Shown here piece after piece: positions 31,939-45,710 of a DNA stretch of 64,000 nucleotides. Below the pieces are notes generated by a model. The model was given only the letters and a program-made list of their open reading frames with translations, was not told where the DNA came from and made no database searches. Source of the stretch: Prorocentrum cordatum (lineage: Eukaryota; Sar; Dinophyceae; Prorocentrales; Prorocentraceae); the NCBI GenBank assembly GCA_963575745.1, contig CAUYUJ010018545.1, forward strand, positions 60,249 through 124,248, written 5' to 3'. Position 1 is the stretch's first letter, and the number at the start of each line of letters is the position of its first letter. A program made the position numbers and the translations under genes.

Positions 31939-31959
31939 GCAGCGCACTGCCTCCCCCGT

Positions 31960-32050
31960 TTTGTCCGATTCTTTTTCCCCCTTCTCCCCTTTTTCTTCCT
32001 CCTCCTCCCCCTTTTCTTCCTCCTCCTCCTCCTCCTCCTCCTCCTCCTCC
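31960..32050 (+). repeat. TTC/TCC polypyrimidine tract
   Basis: TTTTCCCCC then TCC repeats. On the minus strand it is a GGA tract. Confidence 0.9.
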
Positions 32051-32395
32051 CAAGCACAAGCGGCGCGCGACCGGGCGGCCCCTTTTGGCTTCGACCGGTC
32101 ATGCAGCCACTCTCGGCGTCTCATCGCGGCGTGCTTGTGGCAACCTGGAGATCCTGCAGCATTCACTGGTGTGGGTCTTGCTGTTCTCGATGGGTTGGCT
32201 AAGACCAAAGAAATTAATGCAGGCATCTTTTCTTCTGCAGCTTCCTCATCGGTGCTGGCCACGTGTGACTTTGTGTTTTACTTCGTCCACGTCGCTTTCG
32301 TGCTGACAGGGTGCAGACTGGGTCCTTGTGTGTCTGAGTTTTCAAGCTTTCCTGTGCATCGATTTCGTTGTCCGTCCCAGGTTGCAGGGGCAATG

Positions 32396-32650
32396 GGGGG
32401 AGCCGCTGGCATTTACCCACCCGCCTGCGGTCTGGGCATATTTCAGGCAAGCGGGTATTGCTATCACGACCGTCGTGGAGGACATCCGCCCCAGAGGCGG
32501 AGTCGATGGGGGGAGCCGTTGGCATTTACCCTCCCGCCTGCGGTCTGGGCATATTTCAGGCAAGCGGGTATTGCTATCACGACCGTCGTGGAGGACATCC
32601 GCCCCAAGTGCAGGGTCGATGGGGGGAGCCGGTGGCATTGACCCACCCGC
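32396..32650. repeat. 113-bp tandem repeat (2.3 copies)
   Basis: GGGGGAGCCG(C/T/G)TGGCATT recurs with AGCC at 32401, 32514 and 32627. The unit GGTCTGGGCATATTTCAGG...GGAGGACATCCGCCCC is almost identical between the first two copies. Because 113 is not a multiple of 3, the same peptide moves through all three frames. Confidence 0.95.
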
Positions 32651-33090
32651 CTTCTATCTGGGCGTATCTTAAGCTTGGTGCTGGAATGGTGGCTCGTGTT
32701 ATGCATTGGGAGTTTGTGGGGCCCTCTCCCCATCCCGCCGTGTCCACTGTCGTTCTCTCTGGCCTTGTGCGTGTATGGTCTATGCGGTCGTTTGCACAAT
32801 TGCATGGAAGAGGTCAAAAGGTCAATTCGTTTTCGTATGCGGATACGATTTTTGGAATTGGTATTGTGGGGCTGTCTGTGGAGGAAGCGATCTCCTTTGG
32901 GGGGTTGCCCAGTGACCAGTGGTGCGCTGTCACATCATTGAAGAAAGGCCGCATCGAGACGATTTCACCTCGGCTGAACGTTGCCGATTTCCATGGTTTT
33001 GGCCGTGTACGTCTCTTACGATTCCCTCATCTACTTGGAGATGGTCAATGGGTGGTTTGTATGGTGCGGTGGAGTCATTGACTTTGTCAT
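32651..33090. other. No gene recognised
   Basis: Unique, less GC-rich sequence with Trp/Val/Leu-rich short frames. No family recognised. Confidence 0.45.
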
Positions 33091-33094
33091 ATGG

Positions 33095-33400
33095 TCATGA
33101 TCATGATCATGCTCCTCCTCCTCCTCCTCCTCCTCCTCCTCCTCCTCCTCCTCCTCCTCCTCCTCCTCCTCCTCCTCCTCCTCCTCCTCCCTCCCTTCAC
33201 CTCCTCATCCTCAACCTCGTCGTCCCTGCCTCTTCTTCCTCCTCCTCCTCCTCCTCTTCCTCTTTTTCCTCCTCCTCCTCCTTCTCTTCCTCCCTCCTCT
33301 CCTCCTCCTCCTCCCTCCTCCTCCTCCTCCTCCTCCTCCTCCTCCTCTCCTCCTCCTCCTCCTCCTCCTCCTCCTCCTCCTCCTCCTCCTCACTATTCAC
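33095..33400 (+). repeat. TCC polypyrimidine tract
   Basis: TCC repeats with TTCC and CCCT variants. Confidence 0.97.
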
Positions 33401-33571
33401 CCCCTCCCTCTTCCTCCTTTTCGCCGCGCCTTTTCGCCCTCCCCTCTTCCTCCTTCTTAGCTTCCCTGTCCTCCTCCGCCAGATCGTCGATGCAAGGGGC
33501 GCAACTCCTTTCAATCGCACCGTCAGGAACGTCACAAAACGATCTGGTGCACCGCACGCAGTCGTGGCCCG

Positions 33572-35322
33572 CTACTTATCGCACAAGAAGCACCAGAGCC
33601 CACCCAGGCGCGGCGCGAGCGTGGCCTGCCTGGGCGCCTCCGCCCGCGGCAAGGCCGCGTTGATTGTCGCGACCTTCGCCGGTCGAAAGTTCATCTGGGA
33701 AGTTTGCTTCTCCAACTGCTGGCGCACGTGAAGCTCGGCCTGCTGTCGGTACAGTTGCTCACACTGCGCCTCCCAGTTATCCATGCATCGTGTCGCTCTG
33801 ATATCAGTGCTTCCAACCGTGATGGTCACCTCGTCACCTGCTGACTGCTTGAGTCGCTGAGTCCTCGCCTCTGCATTCTCGGCCGATGCCCTCTTCGCGA
33901 CAAGTTCGGCGGTCAGTCGGCCTGCCCGAGCGCGTCGAACCGCCGTCTGTGTGTCCGCCTCCAAGAGAGCGTCGCGTGCGTCAGCGTTTTGGGCTCCTCA
34001 GCGACTCTAGTCATCGTCACTTGCTGGGTATCTCTGGCCCCCGGACGACACGCCAGGCCTCCTCTGCGACGCTCGCTTCGAGGTCTCGAGCGCGTTTCTC
34101 AGCGGCTGCCTAGGCCTCGACCTCGCGAGCCAGTTCGCGGAGCTCGGCTGGCGATCGCATCGCCTGCTCTGCGGCGGCAGCCTGTTGCCTTCCCTCGGCA
34201 TGCTCCATGGAGCGAATCATTGCGATACGGTCGTTTTCGGCCTGGACAGAAGCAGCAGTGCGCTGTTGAACATCGGTTCTCATGATATGGTCATTCATTT
34301 GCGCCAGCTCCCCACCCCTTTCTTTGGCCATTCTTACACTGTCCTCGACTTCCCAGGCAGCAGTGTTCGGGGAGAGCCGCGCACATGGGCCCTCTGTTAG
34401 CGCGCGACTCATCGACACGAAATTCGATGCGTTAGAGCGCACCGTGCGAGAGGAAGACGACGATGCGCCCGACGGGCCCCTCAATGCCCTACGTCGGTCG
34501 AGCCCCGCGCCCCTGGCTCGCGGAGAGCGAGTGCCAGGGACGGGGGCCCTGGTCGCACTGAGCTTCAAGTGTCCTGCGCGCAGGGTCGGTCATCCGCGGA
34601 CTGACCAGTGAGGGAGGTGACCCCAGAGCACAGCCCCCAGGGCCTCCCCCCGGGTCGAGCGTCTGATTTTCCTCCAGCATGCCCTCCGTCTTGGTTCGCT
34701 TCACGAGCGGGGATCTGACTGACTGTCTGCTGGCCTCCCGGGGCTGCTTCGTCGCGGGCACTCTCGACTCGGCTGCCTCTTCGGCGTGCTGCTGAGCGGT
34801 CGCAGGCAGGCCCACCGTCATCCATCTCATTTCGCTTCGCAGATCCCCCCACGAAGTTTCGGCGACACTATCGTCGAAAGGCGCTGACGCCCACGATGGT
34901 TCCTGAACCAATATCGGAGGCGATTCGAGTTCACACACCTCGGACACGCCCCCCGGATGACATTCAGCAGCCGCTTCCAAATTAAGGCGGGGGGTCGACT
35001 TGACAGATACCCCTTCTTCCGACGAGACGGTTGCGGGAGCCTCCGATGAGTCTGAGGAAATAACGCAGGCTTGGTGGGCGCCGGCCTGCAACGGTTGCTT
35101 GTCCGGGCAGACCGCCCCGCACCATTCGGAGTCCGCCTCCGCCCTATCTGCGTCGGTCCGCGAAGCGCCGCGACGGCCGGGCCTCCGTCTGCCAGCGCAC
35201 CCCCCAACGACAGCAAGAAGCACTTGCAGAGATTGCGGGGGGAAGCGCGGGCCAGAGCCCCTGGCGAAGCCAGGGGGTCGGTCTCGAAGACGAAATGTTG
35301 GGTACCTTTTGAGCAGTGGCAT
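33572..35322 (-). pseudogene. Broken Glu/Ala-rich helical protein gene
   Basis: Three minus-strand frames in series look like one decayed coding region: 35322-34489 (acidic/Ser-rich, VISSDSSEAP), 34568-34110 (helical, VEDSVRMAKERGGELAQMNDHI...MRSPAELRELAREVEA) and 33964-33572 (RTQRLKQSAGDEV...QCEQLYRQQAEL). After EVEA the same frame continues past a single TAG with helical sequence (AAEKRARDLEASVAEEAWR), so at least one stop and two frame changes break it. The composition suggests a coiled-coil protein such as a LINE ORF1, but no family motif is clear. It ends just upstream of, and opposite to, the LINE fragment at 35.3 kb. Confidence 0.45.
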
Positions 35323-36609
35323 TGCTCTTCATTAACTGTTCACCCACCTCCGAGACACGAAGCACCGCCTCTGATTTTGGCGCCCGTCTACCTCCACCCT
35401 GTCGCGCGGCTGAGCCCCGAAACTGAGGCCCCCCCACTTGTCGGTGGAGACTCGAACATGCCACCATCGCTTTGGAAAGACACCGACTTTGCAGACCAGA
35501 GCGGCTGCTGCGTGGTTGCCCCCCCCCCCCCCCTGCGCGGATTTAACTTACTTCGCGAAATAATCGAAATCTAAGATACATTGTTCTTTGCGCCCGAGTC
35601 CCTCGCCCCTCACATTGGAGGCGTTTCCGCGGGCGCCACCCTTCGAGCAGCGGCGATCGCGGGCCATCGCCCAGTGCTCCTGCAGAATGACTTGGACAGC
35701 GACGCCCTGCTGGCTCACCTCTCCACGCCGCCCAGAGCTGCCAGAGCGGTGTCATCTAGCCCAAGCAGCAGATCTATTACGCCGGCAAATTCGCCCGGGC
35801 CCGCCGCGCCCGACCGAGCAGCGCCCATTAGATCTCTCTCGCGATGGCCTCGCGCGATCGCTGGACCAAACCTCGGGCGTAATCGCACGGGTTCCCCCCG
35901 ACTGGTCTCGACGCCATCGCGGTCCCACAATCATCTCTGGAGGCCGCGCCAAGCCCAGGCACCGGCATCGCGGGCACCCCGGTCGGAACCAGCCCAGCGG
36001 GCAGTTCAAGCGCCATACAGCATTCACAGGGCCCCAGCCACCCAGTCTCATTGAGAGGAGGCGCTATCATCCCTGACCCATCCTCCACTCGAATTCTCAT
36101 CGGTGCGAAGGCCGCCTTCGACGCGCATGGACTACGCCATAGGGGCACGATCTCAACGTGCGCCTGACGGGCGCGCTCTTCGCACGACGGCTGACCTGGT
36201 CGTAGCCCTATTGAGTCCAATATCGGAGGCATTGGAGGCTGAACCGTCCAGCGAACTTCCGCGCGAGCAGGAGAACAGCACCAATGCGCGACGAGAGCGG
36301 GCCCACCAAGCTACCGCCACGCCAGCCAGAAGGCGCATCGGCGGACCAAGGACACACCCGCCTGGCAAGCTGCACGCGTCAAGGCAGGCACAGAATGGAC
36401 GGCCAGACCGCCCGCGCTGCTGGAAGGCGACGCGCAACGCACGTCGGAATCGCGGCAGACATCGGCCACCCAATTAGAGCCCTTCCTGCCAGAAGGCCCC
36501 GATCTCTCCAAGCCCACGCTTCGGGAGAACAAGGATGCTTCGGCTTCTTTCTTGGCCAAAACCGCGCAAACTTGCGATGGCCACCACCCCAAGCACTTTG
36601 CTTTACTAG

Positions 36610-37101
36610 ATGATGCGCACCCTGAGGTCTCAAGCCGCATTTAAGAATGGCGGCCGAAGAGCACGGGCAACTCCCTTCGACAAGTCGCATCGTTATATGT
36701 CGACTCTGCTCCCGAGGGCCACGCCCAAAGGCCCGTGGGCCCCAGCCTTCAGAACAATCGGACTCACCCGAGCTTTGCATCGGCATTGGGAAAAGTGCCG
36801 ACAGCCGACCGTTCGAGAATTGGAAAGACAGCATCGCGCGCCGTTCATCGGCCACCAACACAGCCACAGCATTGAAGAGACAGTCTTCTCGCAGGCTCTG
36901 AAGCCCGAGAGCGCCAGAGCTCACGACGAGCCCTCGCACTCCGCCGCCCTCCCGTGGGATATGGCAAATTACTACGAACATGTGGACCAGCCTTTGCCAT
37001 GGAGGCGGGCACGGAGATCCCACGCCCCAATGAAGATACTCTGCGGCACTCAATCAGCACCAAGGCCGCCGAATCATTACCTTCCAAGGGCTAGCCATTG
37101 A
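36610..37101 (+). pseudogene. RT fragment of element 2
   Basis: Open frame covering RT fingers to motif A. LPWDMANYYEHVDQP aligns with VLYDLSNYYEHVNRS of element 1, and HRAPFIGHQHSHSIEETVF aligns with HRRPFLAHQAGHSIVELVF. Motif A Asp is kept (WDMAN). The frame breaks before motif B, which continues in another frame. Confidence 0.75.
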
Positions 37102-38220
37102 CGTGGGCCACCCGCCCCGCGGAACTGCCGCGGGCTGCGTTTTCGCCACATACGAAATGCAGGCCTATGCCATGGAGCCTCTTGTAATGTGGCCCGCGCG
37201 GAATGAGCAATTAGCTTTCTCGCCTTTCACAGACGATCTTATATGTGGGGCCACGCGGCCCACCAATTGAGGAGGTGATTCGCCCCGCGGCGCAGGGTGC
37301 CGCTAATCTACGCAGGTTTATCAGTGCTCTGTCGCCACCGCTAAGTCGGCGACGATCGCCAACCACCAGCAGCCTTGGGCTAGATCCGCCACGGCGCTTG
37401 GCCAGCACGCGGGCACTATTAGAACCTCGGCCCAAAACCTCGGCAATGATCTCGCGGGAAGCAACTCGCGGAAAAAATCCAGCTGACCTGTTCTGAAAGA
37501 CAAAAATAACTGATTGAAGGGCCGCCCCCGCCAGTCATTCGCCACCCGCACAGCGGGCGCAGACCGGGCAAGATCCACGCGACAGGCCTCGAGCAATTCG
37601 GCATGCACGGGGTCGCAGCGTCGGGCGCTGATGCAGCAGAGCTCTCGGCAGCAGTCTTTTGTCCTCAAGTTGGCAGGTGCCCGAGGGGACGCCCACTTTC
37701 GCTGTCCCCCTGGCTGTGCACGCCGACCCCGCGCGGCGCCAGGGACTAGCGCCAGCCTTGTTACGGCGCAAGGTTGTTTTGAAGGCGAGCGCTGATCAAT
37801 CCCGCGCCAACCCTCACCCCCGCTCTCGTCTCCTCCAGCTCGCCCAGCCCATCTTGTCCAGGCCGGCCGCGAACTGGTCGCAGGCGAGAGGGCCCATTGG
37901 AGCTGCAGTCCCCTCGAGCAGCATTGGCTGGAGCTTCCACACCCCATTTGGTTTTTCAAGACCCGGTGGGCCGACGATGGCCTCTCACGGTTTTCTCTCC
38001 CAAGTTTTTGGAGCTGAAGCTTCAAGACCACTGGGCTCAACGAAACGCATCGACCATTGCCCAGAAGGTTGGCCTAGCGCCTGATACGCAATTAAACTTC
38101 AGCATTGCGCGGCGTCTCATAGCAGAGCGCAGCTACTCGCAGCACGAGACCAGCTTGCTGTTATCATTTGTGTGCCATTCCCTGTGAACTGCGCACCAGC
38201 GTCGACAGGCTGGCTACGAG

Positions 38221-38529
38221 GTGGACACAACATGCACCTGCGGAAGACCTTCCGATTATATTTCGCACAGGCTGCATCACTGCCCCTGTACCCGACAGCT
38301 CCGAGACGAGCTTCTCAATGGGGCAGACAAGAACTTGATTGCCGACACGCATCGGAAGTTCTCTTTCGTACGTGGATCCCAAGAGCGGCCTCAGGCCGCG
38401 GCCAATCCGCCAGCAGGGTCAGGCACGAACGATTTTCAGTATTGGTGCTCGCAGGAGGGACTCCCCATCGAGGAGGCCTTCACAGGAGAGAATTTTACGG
38501 GCGGCTCCCGTGACCTTTTGCACAAATAA
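38221..38529 (+). pseudogene. Cys patch and RNase H start of element 2
   Basis: The frame runs MDTTCTCGRPSDYISHRLHHC to EEAFTGENFTGGSRDLLHK, equivalent to element 1 residues around 5690-5970. The first RNase H motif YTDGS is changed to FTGGS, losing the catalytic Asp. Confidence 0.7.
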
Positions 38530-38618
38530 CGCCAGCAGGGGAGCTGTTCGCAGCGAGATGGGGGGCAGCAGGCTGGGACTGCCCTCATACCTCCCCAGCT
38601 GCTGAGCATATCGCCGTC

Positions 38619-39308
38619 TTGGCTGTTATGCAGCACTGCCCACGCGTGATAATCATATGTTCAGACCTACTCGGCCTCGCACAGATGGCGGAGGCGCCGC
38701 TGGCCCAATTCACGGCCAGACAGGACGTCTGCGCAGGGCTCAACATACAGATCCGTGGATCGCCCTCGTGGACCCCCGACATCCATGTACTGAAATTTCC
38801 AGGACACGCGAAGCCAGACGACCTTCCAACCTTGCCCCAAGAATGGTGGCGAGCGGTCGGGAACGACACGGCAGACCTCTATGCCAAGCGGGGTGCCCTC
38901 ACATCGGCACAACCGTCGCGCGCGGAAATCGGGTCTTGGACAGAAGAGTCACAAGCGTTGCCGCGACACTTGCAGTTTGCCGCCCAGGCACTGCTGCTAC
39001 TTCCCCGGCTGGCGCCTACAAAAGCTCTGCGATCCACCTTAAATCGCAATCTTCACCAGCCAGGATTCACGACCGGCGTCGGCGCCGCAGGGCAGCTCCT
39101 GCCTTTACGCCCCGCCCGTCCTCCCCCCCCCCTCCGCCGCCGCCGCCTCCAACTGAGGTGGCAGCAGACGCCGCGACCCCTGCGAGTTGCCACGAGTGGG
39201 CATGGAAGCGCACCCGTTGGGCATGTCAGCGTTGCCTTCGATCTGCGAAAAGAGCGCACAAGCCTTCACCAACGGCGTCACCTCGTCGGAGGTACAACGC
39301 CGCCTTGA
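38619..39308 (+). pseudogene. RNase H remainder and Cys-rich tail of element 2
   Basis: Starts within the RNase H core (MQHCPRVIIICSDLLGLAQ...) and includes GNDTADLYAKRGA, equivalent to GNDVADKAAKQAA in element 1. A frame change near 39060-39100 moves the Pro run and the Cys-rich tail (HEWAWKRTRWACQRCLRSAK) into the frame that ends at 39391. Confidence 0.7.
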
Positions 39309-39530
39309 GCAGCCCAGTTTTGCACCCCCGAAAGCACACGCTGCACATCTCCAACTACTCCTTGGGAGTAGTTCTCACATGCAGCACCTGAGGAGCTTAT
39401 TCGGAGACGGGGGCACTGAGGAGGCTCGGCAAGGACTGCTAGAAGGGATTCCCGTCCAATGGAGCGCGGCGCTCCTGGGACATATTTCACACGCGGTCAA
39501 CACCCGAACTCACAGGTTGGCCCTGTGATT

Positions 39531-41065
39531 TGCCTCGGTGAATATCTCCCTGTCTCCACCCTCCTTTAAGTCTGTGGTCACTAATATCATTAAAATGGTG
39601 CCTGTCGCTCCCATCCCATCTATCACCGCCGACTTGCTGCCTATTGCCTATGCTTCCTTGGTCGCCTGCTACGACGGGGCATGCGTGCGACTTGGGCGAG
39701 CAAGCCTAGGTAATGATACCGGCACATTTGGTTCGCCCTCCCCCATCATTCGCCCTCATCCCCCGACAGGTGAGCTTGTGCCAAATGTTCTGCGGTCTGC
39801 ACGAGAGGACGGACTGCCACGGGGCGGGGAGGGTGCAGAGGAGGAGCCTCAGACGCAACGAAAATGTGGCGAATTCCGGCTCGCCTGGTCGTTGCCTTGC
39901 ACAGTAGACGGTTGAAAATGCACAGTCCCACTATGTGGGATAAAACGGGAAGCGCTCTAGAGTTAGCGTTCCCCACAAGCCACTGCACAGTCAAGGGCAG
40001 TGACGGGCACGAAATGGTCAGATACCTATTTTGCCAGTTTGCTATGCTAAACACGCTTACGGGCACGAAATTGTCACGAAACATCTCTGGCCCTGTCATT
40101 GGGGGATGAAGACTTGAACTACCAACACGAATGACACTCTCGCAATAGCTCAGACCCCACACCAACTGCAGCAATATTTCACACGCCACTCCAGCAATGT
40201 CACAGGCTATGCCTCACGCACCACACATCACGGCACCGCACAATACCAGAAAGCGAAGCTTGGCCCGTCCAGACAGTTACCCTGCAACCCAATGGCAACG
40301 TGTATGGCGAAACAAAGGCGGAAAAAACCTGCCCTCTCTGAGACGGTGCGTCGATCGCACTGTGCCACATCCATCTGGACTCTGTACCAAGATGGTTTGC
40401 CTCATCAGAGCATTCATGTTGGCACACCAGAGGATTGAACGCATAGCTCTCGACATTCATTTACTGAGCATTTCGTCAATTGTCCTCTGCACGAGGATGG
40501 GCGACACATATCGCGTCAGGTGTTCATGCGTCGTCTACCTTCGCGCAGCGTCTGGACCGAGATGGCCCCGGCCACATTGTTTCGTCGAGCCTCCGTGCCC
40601 TACAGGGTGGTGACACCAGGAAACTGGGCCCACTGACGGGGTTCAGGCGCCCCACAGCCATGTTATCTCAAGTCCTCCTCCTCCTCCTTTTCCCTCCTTC
40701 TCCTCGTCCTTTTCTCGCTTCTCACCACGTCAGCATCATCTCTCACCTTCCCATCCCACGACTCGGTGGCCTTGACAAGGGGGTGGCGGTGGCAGTGGCA
40801 GTGCCGAAACGCGCCCAGGCTCCAGCAAGGCATGGGGGTTGCAAACCCCAGCTGTCTGGATGATACTCCAGGGTGGCCTGTGCGCACGGGAGGCTGCAGC
40901 ACCGCTGTGTTGTAAGGCGGCCCCTTTCCCTAATCCGTGTTTCGGTGCGGATCGTCTGCGCGCCTCGTCTCCGTCATCGTTGTCGGAAAGGTCGTGGTCG
41001 TGGTAAGTGTCGCTCTGCTCCGGATTTTTTCCCCTTATGCGGTGACCACCACAAGCACCCTCCAG
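39531..41065. other. No gene recognised
   Basis: About 1.5 kb of unique sequence after the LINE tail, with a short repeated phrase GACGGGCACGAAATGGTCA / TACGGGCACGAAATTGTCA (about 40002 and 40060). No domain recognised. Confidence 0.5.
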
Positions 41066-41069
41066 CTCC

Positions 41070-41660
<591 letters not shown>

Positions 41661-42125
41661 CATCGCATTATCCTCTTATTATATGTGGTTTGAGCATCAC
41701 CATCCTCATCGGTAAATTTCTAGTACTCGCCGCCCTAGTCTTAGTAGTATGTTGCATCGTCTTCTTCTTCGTGTCAGTATTATGACTAGTCTTTAGTATT
41801 CGTAATAGTAAGATTATGTCGGTTATCATTTAGTATTGAAATCACGATTACTATCAGTTATCGCCACCTTCATATTTCTAGCCGTCGTCTTATTAGCAGT
41901 GTTACTCTTCGTCTTCGTACTACTACTTATACTGTTGGTATTATTAGTATTGGTAGTCGCAGCATACTTCTTCTCAGCGCTGGTATTCGTGTTCGCGTTC
42001 GTCGTCGAATTTTAATTAACCCTGGTTATCATGCACGTATGATTCGCAGTATATGAGTTGTCTCATTCATCTGTTTATTCTTCATCGTATTATCATTAAT
42101 GTTGGAACTACAAGTATTGTTCTGA
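41661..42125. other. AT-richer sequence, no gene recognised
   Basis: Sequence with many TCGTC/TATTA phrases, which looks like a highly decayed trinucleotide repeat. Confidence 0.5.
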
Positions 42126-42292
42126 TGCGTCCTCCTCCTCCTCCTCCCTCTCCTCCTCCTCCTCCTCCTCCTCTCCTCCTCCTCCTCCTCCTCCACCTGC
42201 TCCACCATCTCCCTCCTCCTCATCCTCCTCATCCTGCTTCTTCTCCTGCTCCTCCTCCTCCTCCTCCTCATCCTGCTCCTCCTCCCCTCCAT
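42126..42292 (+). repeat. TCC microsatellite
   Basis: TCC units with ACC and TGC interruptions. Confidence 0.95.
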
Positions 42293-42299
42293 ACCTTTT

Positions 42300-43455
42300 C
42301 TTGTAAACAATTCCGCCCTGTCGCACCCGAGGCGTGTCGGCAGGGCGGGCCTGGCGTTTCGCCCAGGACGCCCTCACGATGTGTGTTCCCTAGGGCCGGC
42401 CATGTTCAAAATTAACACGGCGCACTTTCGTCTGAACAGTGAAAGAGCTTCACGGATGGAGGGCGGGCCGAATTCAACATGTGGCTCTCGCCCCGGCGCC
42501 GCGCACTTTCGTTTTGAGAGTTTACGACCGCTTCCCGGATTCGATGGTTAACGTCCTTGTGTTCTGGCACGACGTCAGACTGTCAGGGCGCAACAGGTAC
42601 GTCGATTCGCGGTGCTCAAGTCCCAGGAACGGCGCTCTGGCACGATTCAGGATCGTCACGACGCAACGGTAACGGTGATTCGCGCGTTGAAGTCTCAGGA
42701 ATGGTGTTCAGGCAGGGTCGCGACTTTCAAACAGCAGTCTTCCAACGGGGCCTATGAAGAGGGAACTTGGAGGGAGGGTTTGTTGCAATATCGATAATGA
42801 GTCGTGGGTTTACGCTGGTCCTGCTGCCCTCCTCCTCCTCCTCCTCCTCCTCCTCCTCCTCCTCCTCCTCCTCCACTCCTTTTCCTTATATCAAACTCCT
42901 CCATGTCGCACCACGAGGCGTGTCAGTAGGGCAGGCCGGGCGTTTCGCCTGAGACTTCCTCACGATCCATGATCTTTAACTTGTAGATTTACAAGAGATT
43001 CGCGGACGGAGGCCGGGCCATTTTCAAAATGTGGCTCTCGCCTCAGCGCCGCGCACAGTCGTCTAAACAAATTGCAAGAGTTTCAGAGATGGACGGCGGT
43101 TCCTTTTCAGCTTGTGGCTCTCGCTTAAGCGCCGCGCACATTCGTTTTAAAAGTTGACTGCACTTTCAAGGATTCCATCGGCTAGCGTCTTACACAGTGC
43201 GTCGTCGAACGATGTCTGGCTACCAGGGCGCGACAGGTACGTTGGAGTCTCAGGATCGACGTTCTGGCACGATTCAGGATCGACAAGACGCAGGAGCAAC
43301 GGTGACTCGCAGCGTTGAAGTCCCAGGGTGTTCAAACGGTACTTTCCCAGCGGGTCACTTCCCTCAATAAAAATGAATCCTTATAGGGGCCTATGAGGGA
43401 ACTTGGAAGCAATTGTTACAATATCGTTGATGGGTCGTGGGTTTCCACTGGTCCT
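42300..43455. repeat. Dispersed/tandem ~0.6 kb repeat carrying TCC tracts
   Basis: GTCGTGGGTTT...CTGGTCCT at 42801 recurs at 43434 (633 bp), each followed by TCC repeats. GAGGCGTGTC at 42329 recurs at 42915. The phrase CAAAATGTGGCTCTCGCC...CGCCGCGCAC occurs at about 42477, 43024 and 43112 and again at 56633. Confidence 0.85.
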
Positions 43456-43515
43456 CATTCTCCTCCTCCTCCTCCTCCTCCTCCTCCTCCTCCTCCTCCT
43501 CCTCCTCCTCCTCCC
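43456..43515 (+). repeat. TCC microsatellite
   Basis: TCC units directly after a copy of the ~0.6 kb repeat. Confidence 0.97.
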
Positions 43516-43534
43516 TCAACTCTCGCATCCCGTC

Positions 43535-45305
<1,771 letters not shown>

Positions 45306-45473
45306 GCTCGCTGACGGGCGCTCCCCGCCCCGGGCGCAGAGTCGCCCCGAGCCGCCCGCGCCAGCCGCGGACCTTGCCGCGCGGGCGGGGGCGGACAGGG
45401 GGATCTAGCTAAAGGACGATGCAGACCGCACGCGCGAGATGCACGCACCGCAAGCGCGAGGTGCACCCGAGAG

Positions 45474-45710
45474 GTGTTCCTCCTCCTCCTCCTCCTCCTC
45501 CTCCTCCTCCTCCTCCTCCTACTCCTTCTCCCCTCCTCCTCCTCCTCCACTCTCCCTCCTCCTCCTCCTCCTCCTGCTCTCCTCCTCCTCCTCCTCCTCC
45601 TCCTCCTCCTCCTCCTCCTCCTCCTCCTCCTCCTCCTCCTCCTCCTCCTCCTCCTCCTCCTCCTCCTCCTCCTCCTCCTCCTCCTCCCCCTCCTCCTCCT
45701 CCTCCCCGCC
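45474..45710 (+). repeat. TCC microsatellite
   Basis: About 235 bp of TCC units. Confidence 0.98.

Larger units (their letters stand above)
35330..39530 (+). mobile_element. Decayed LINE related to element 1 (element 2)
   Basis: Segments co-linear with element 1 ORF2, in several frames. They are: the APE C-terminal part (VGGDSNMPPSLW, about 35435), an RT segment (APAFRTIGLTRALHRHW...ANYYEHVDQP, 36730-37000), motif B (GTAAGCVFATYEMQ, about 37127), motif C FTDD (37226-37237), a Cys patch (TTCTCGRPSDYISHRLHHC, about 38225), the pre-RNase H phrase FQYWCSQEGLPIEEAFTGENF, RNase H pieces (AEHIAVLAV, GNDTADLYAK), a Pro run, and the Cys-rich tail (WACQRCL). The 5' part, including ORF1, is missing. 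Numerous frameshifts and stops make it inactive. Confidence 0.8.
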
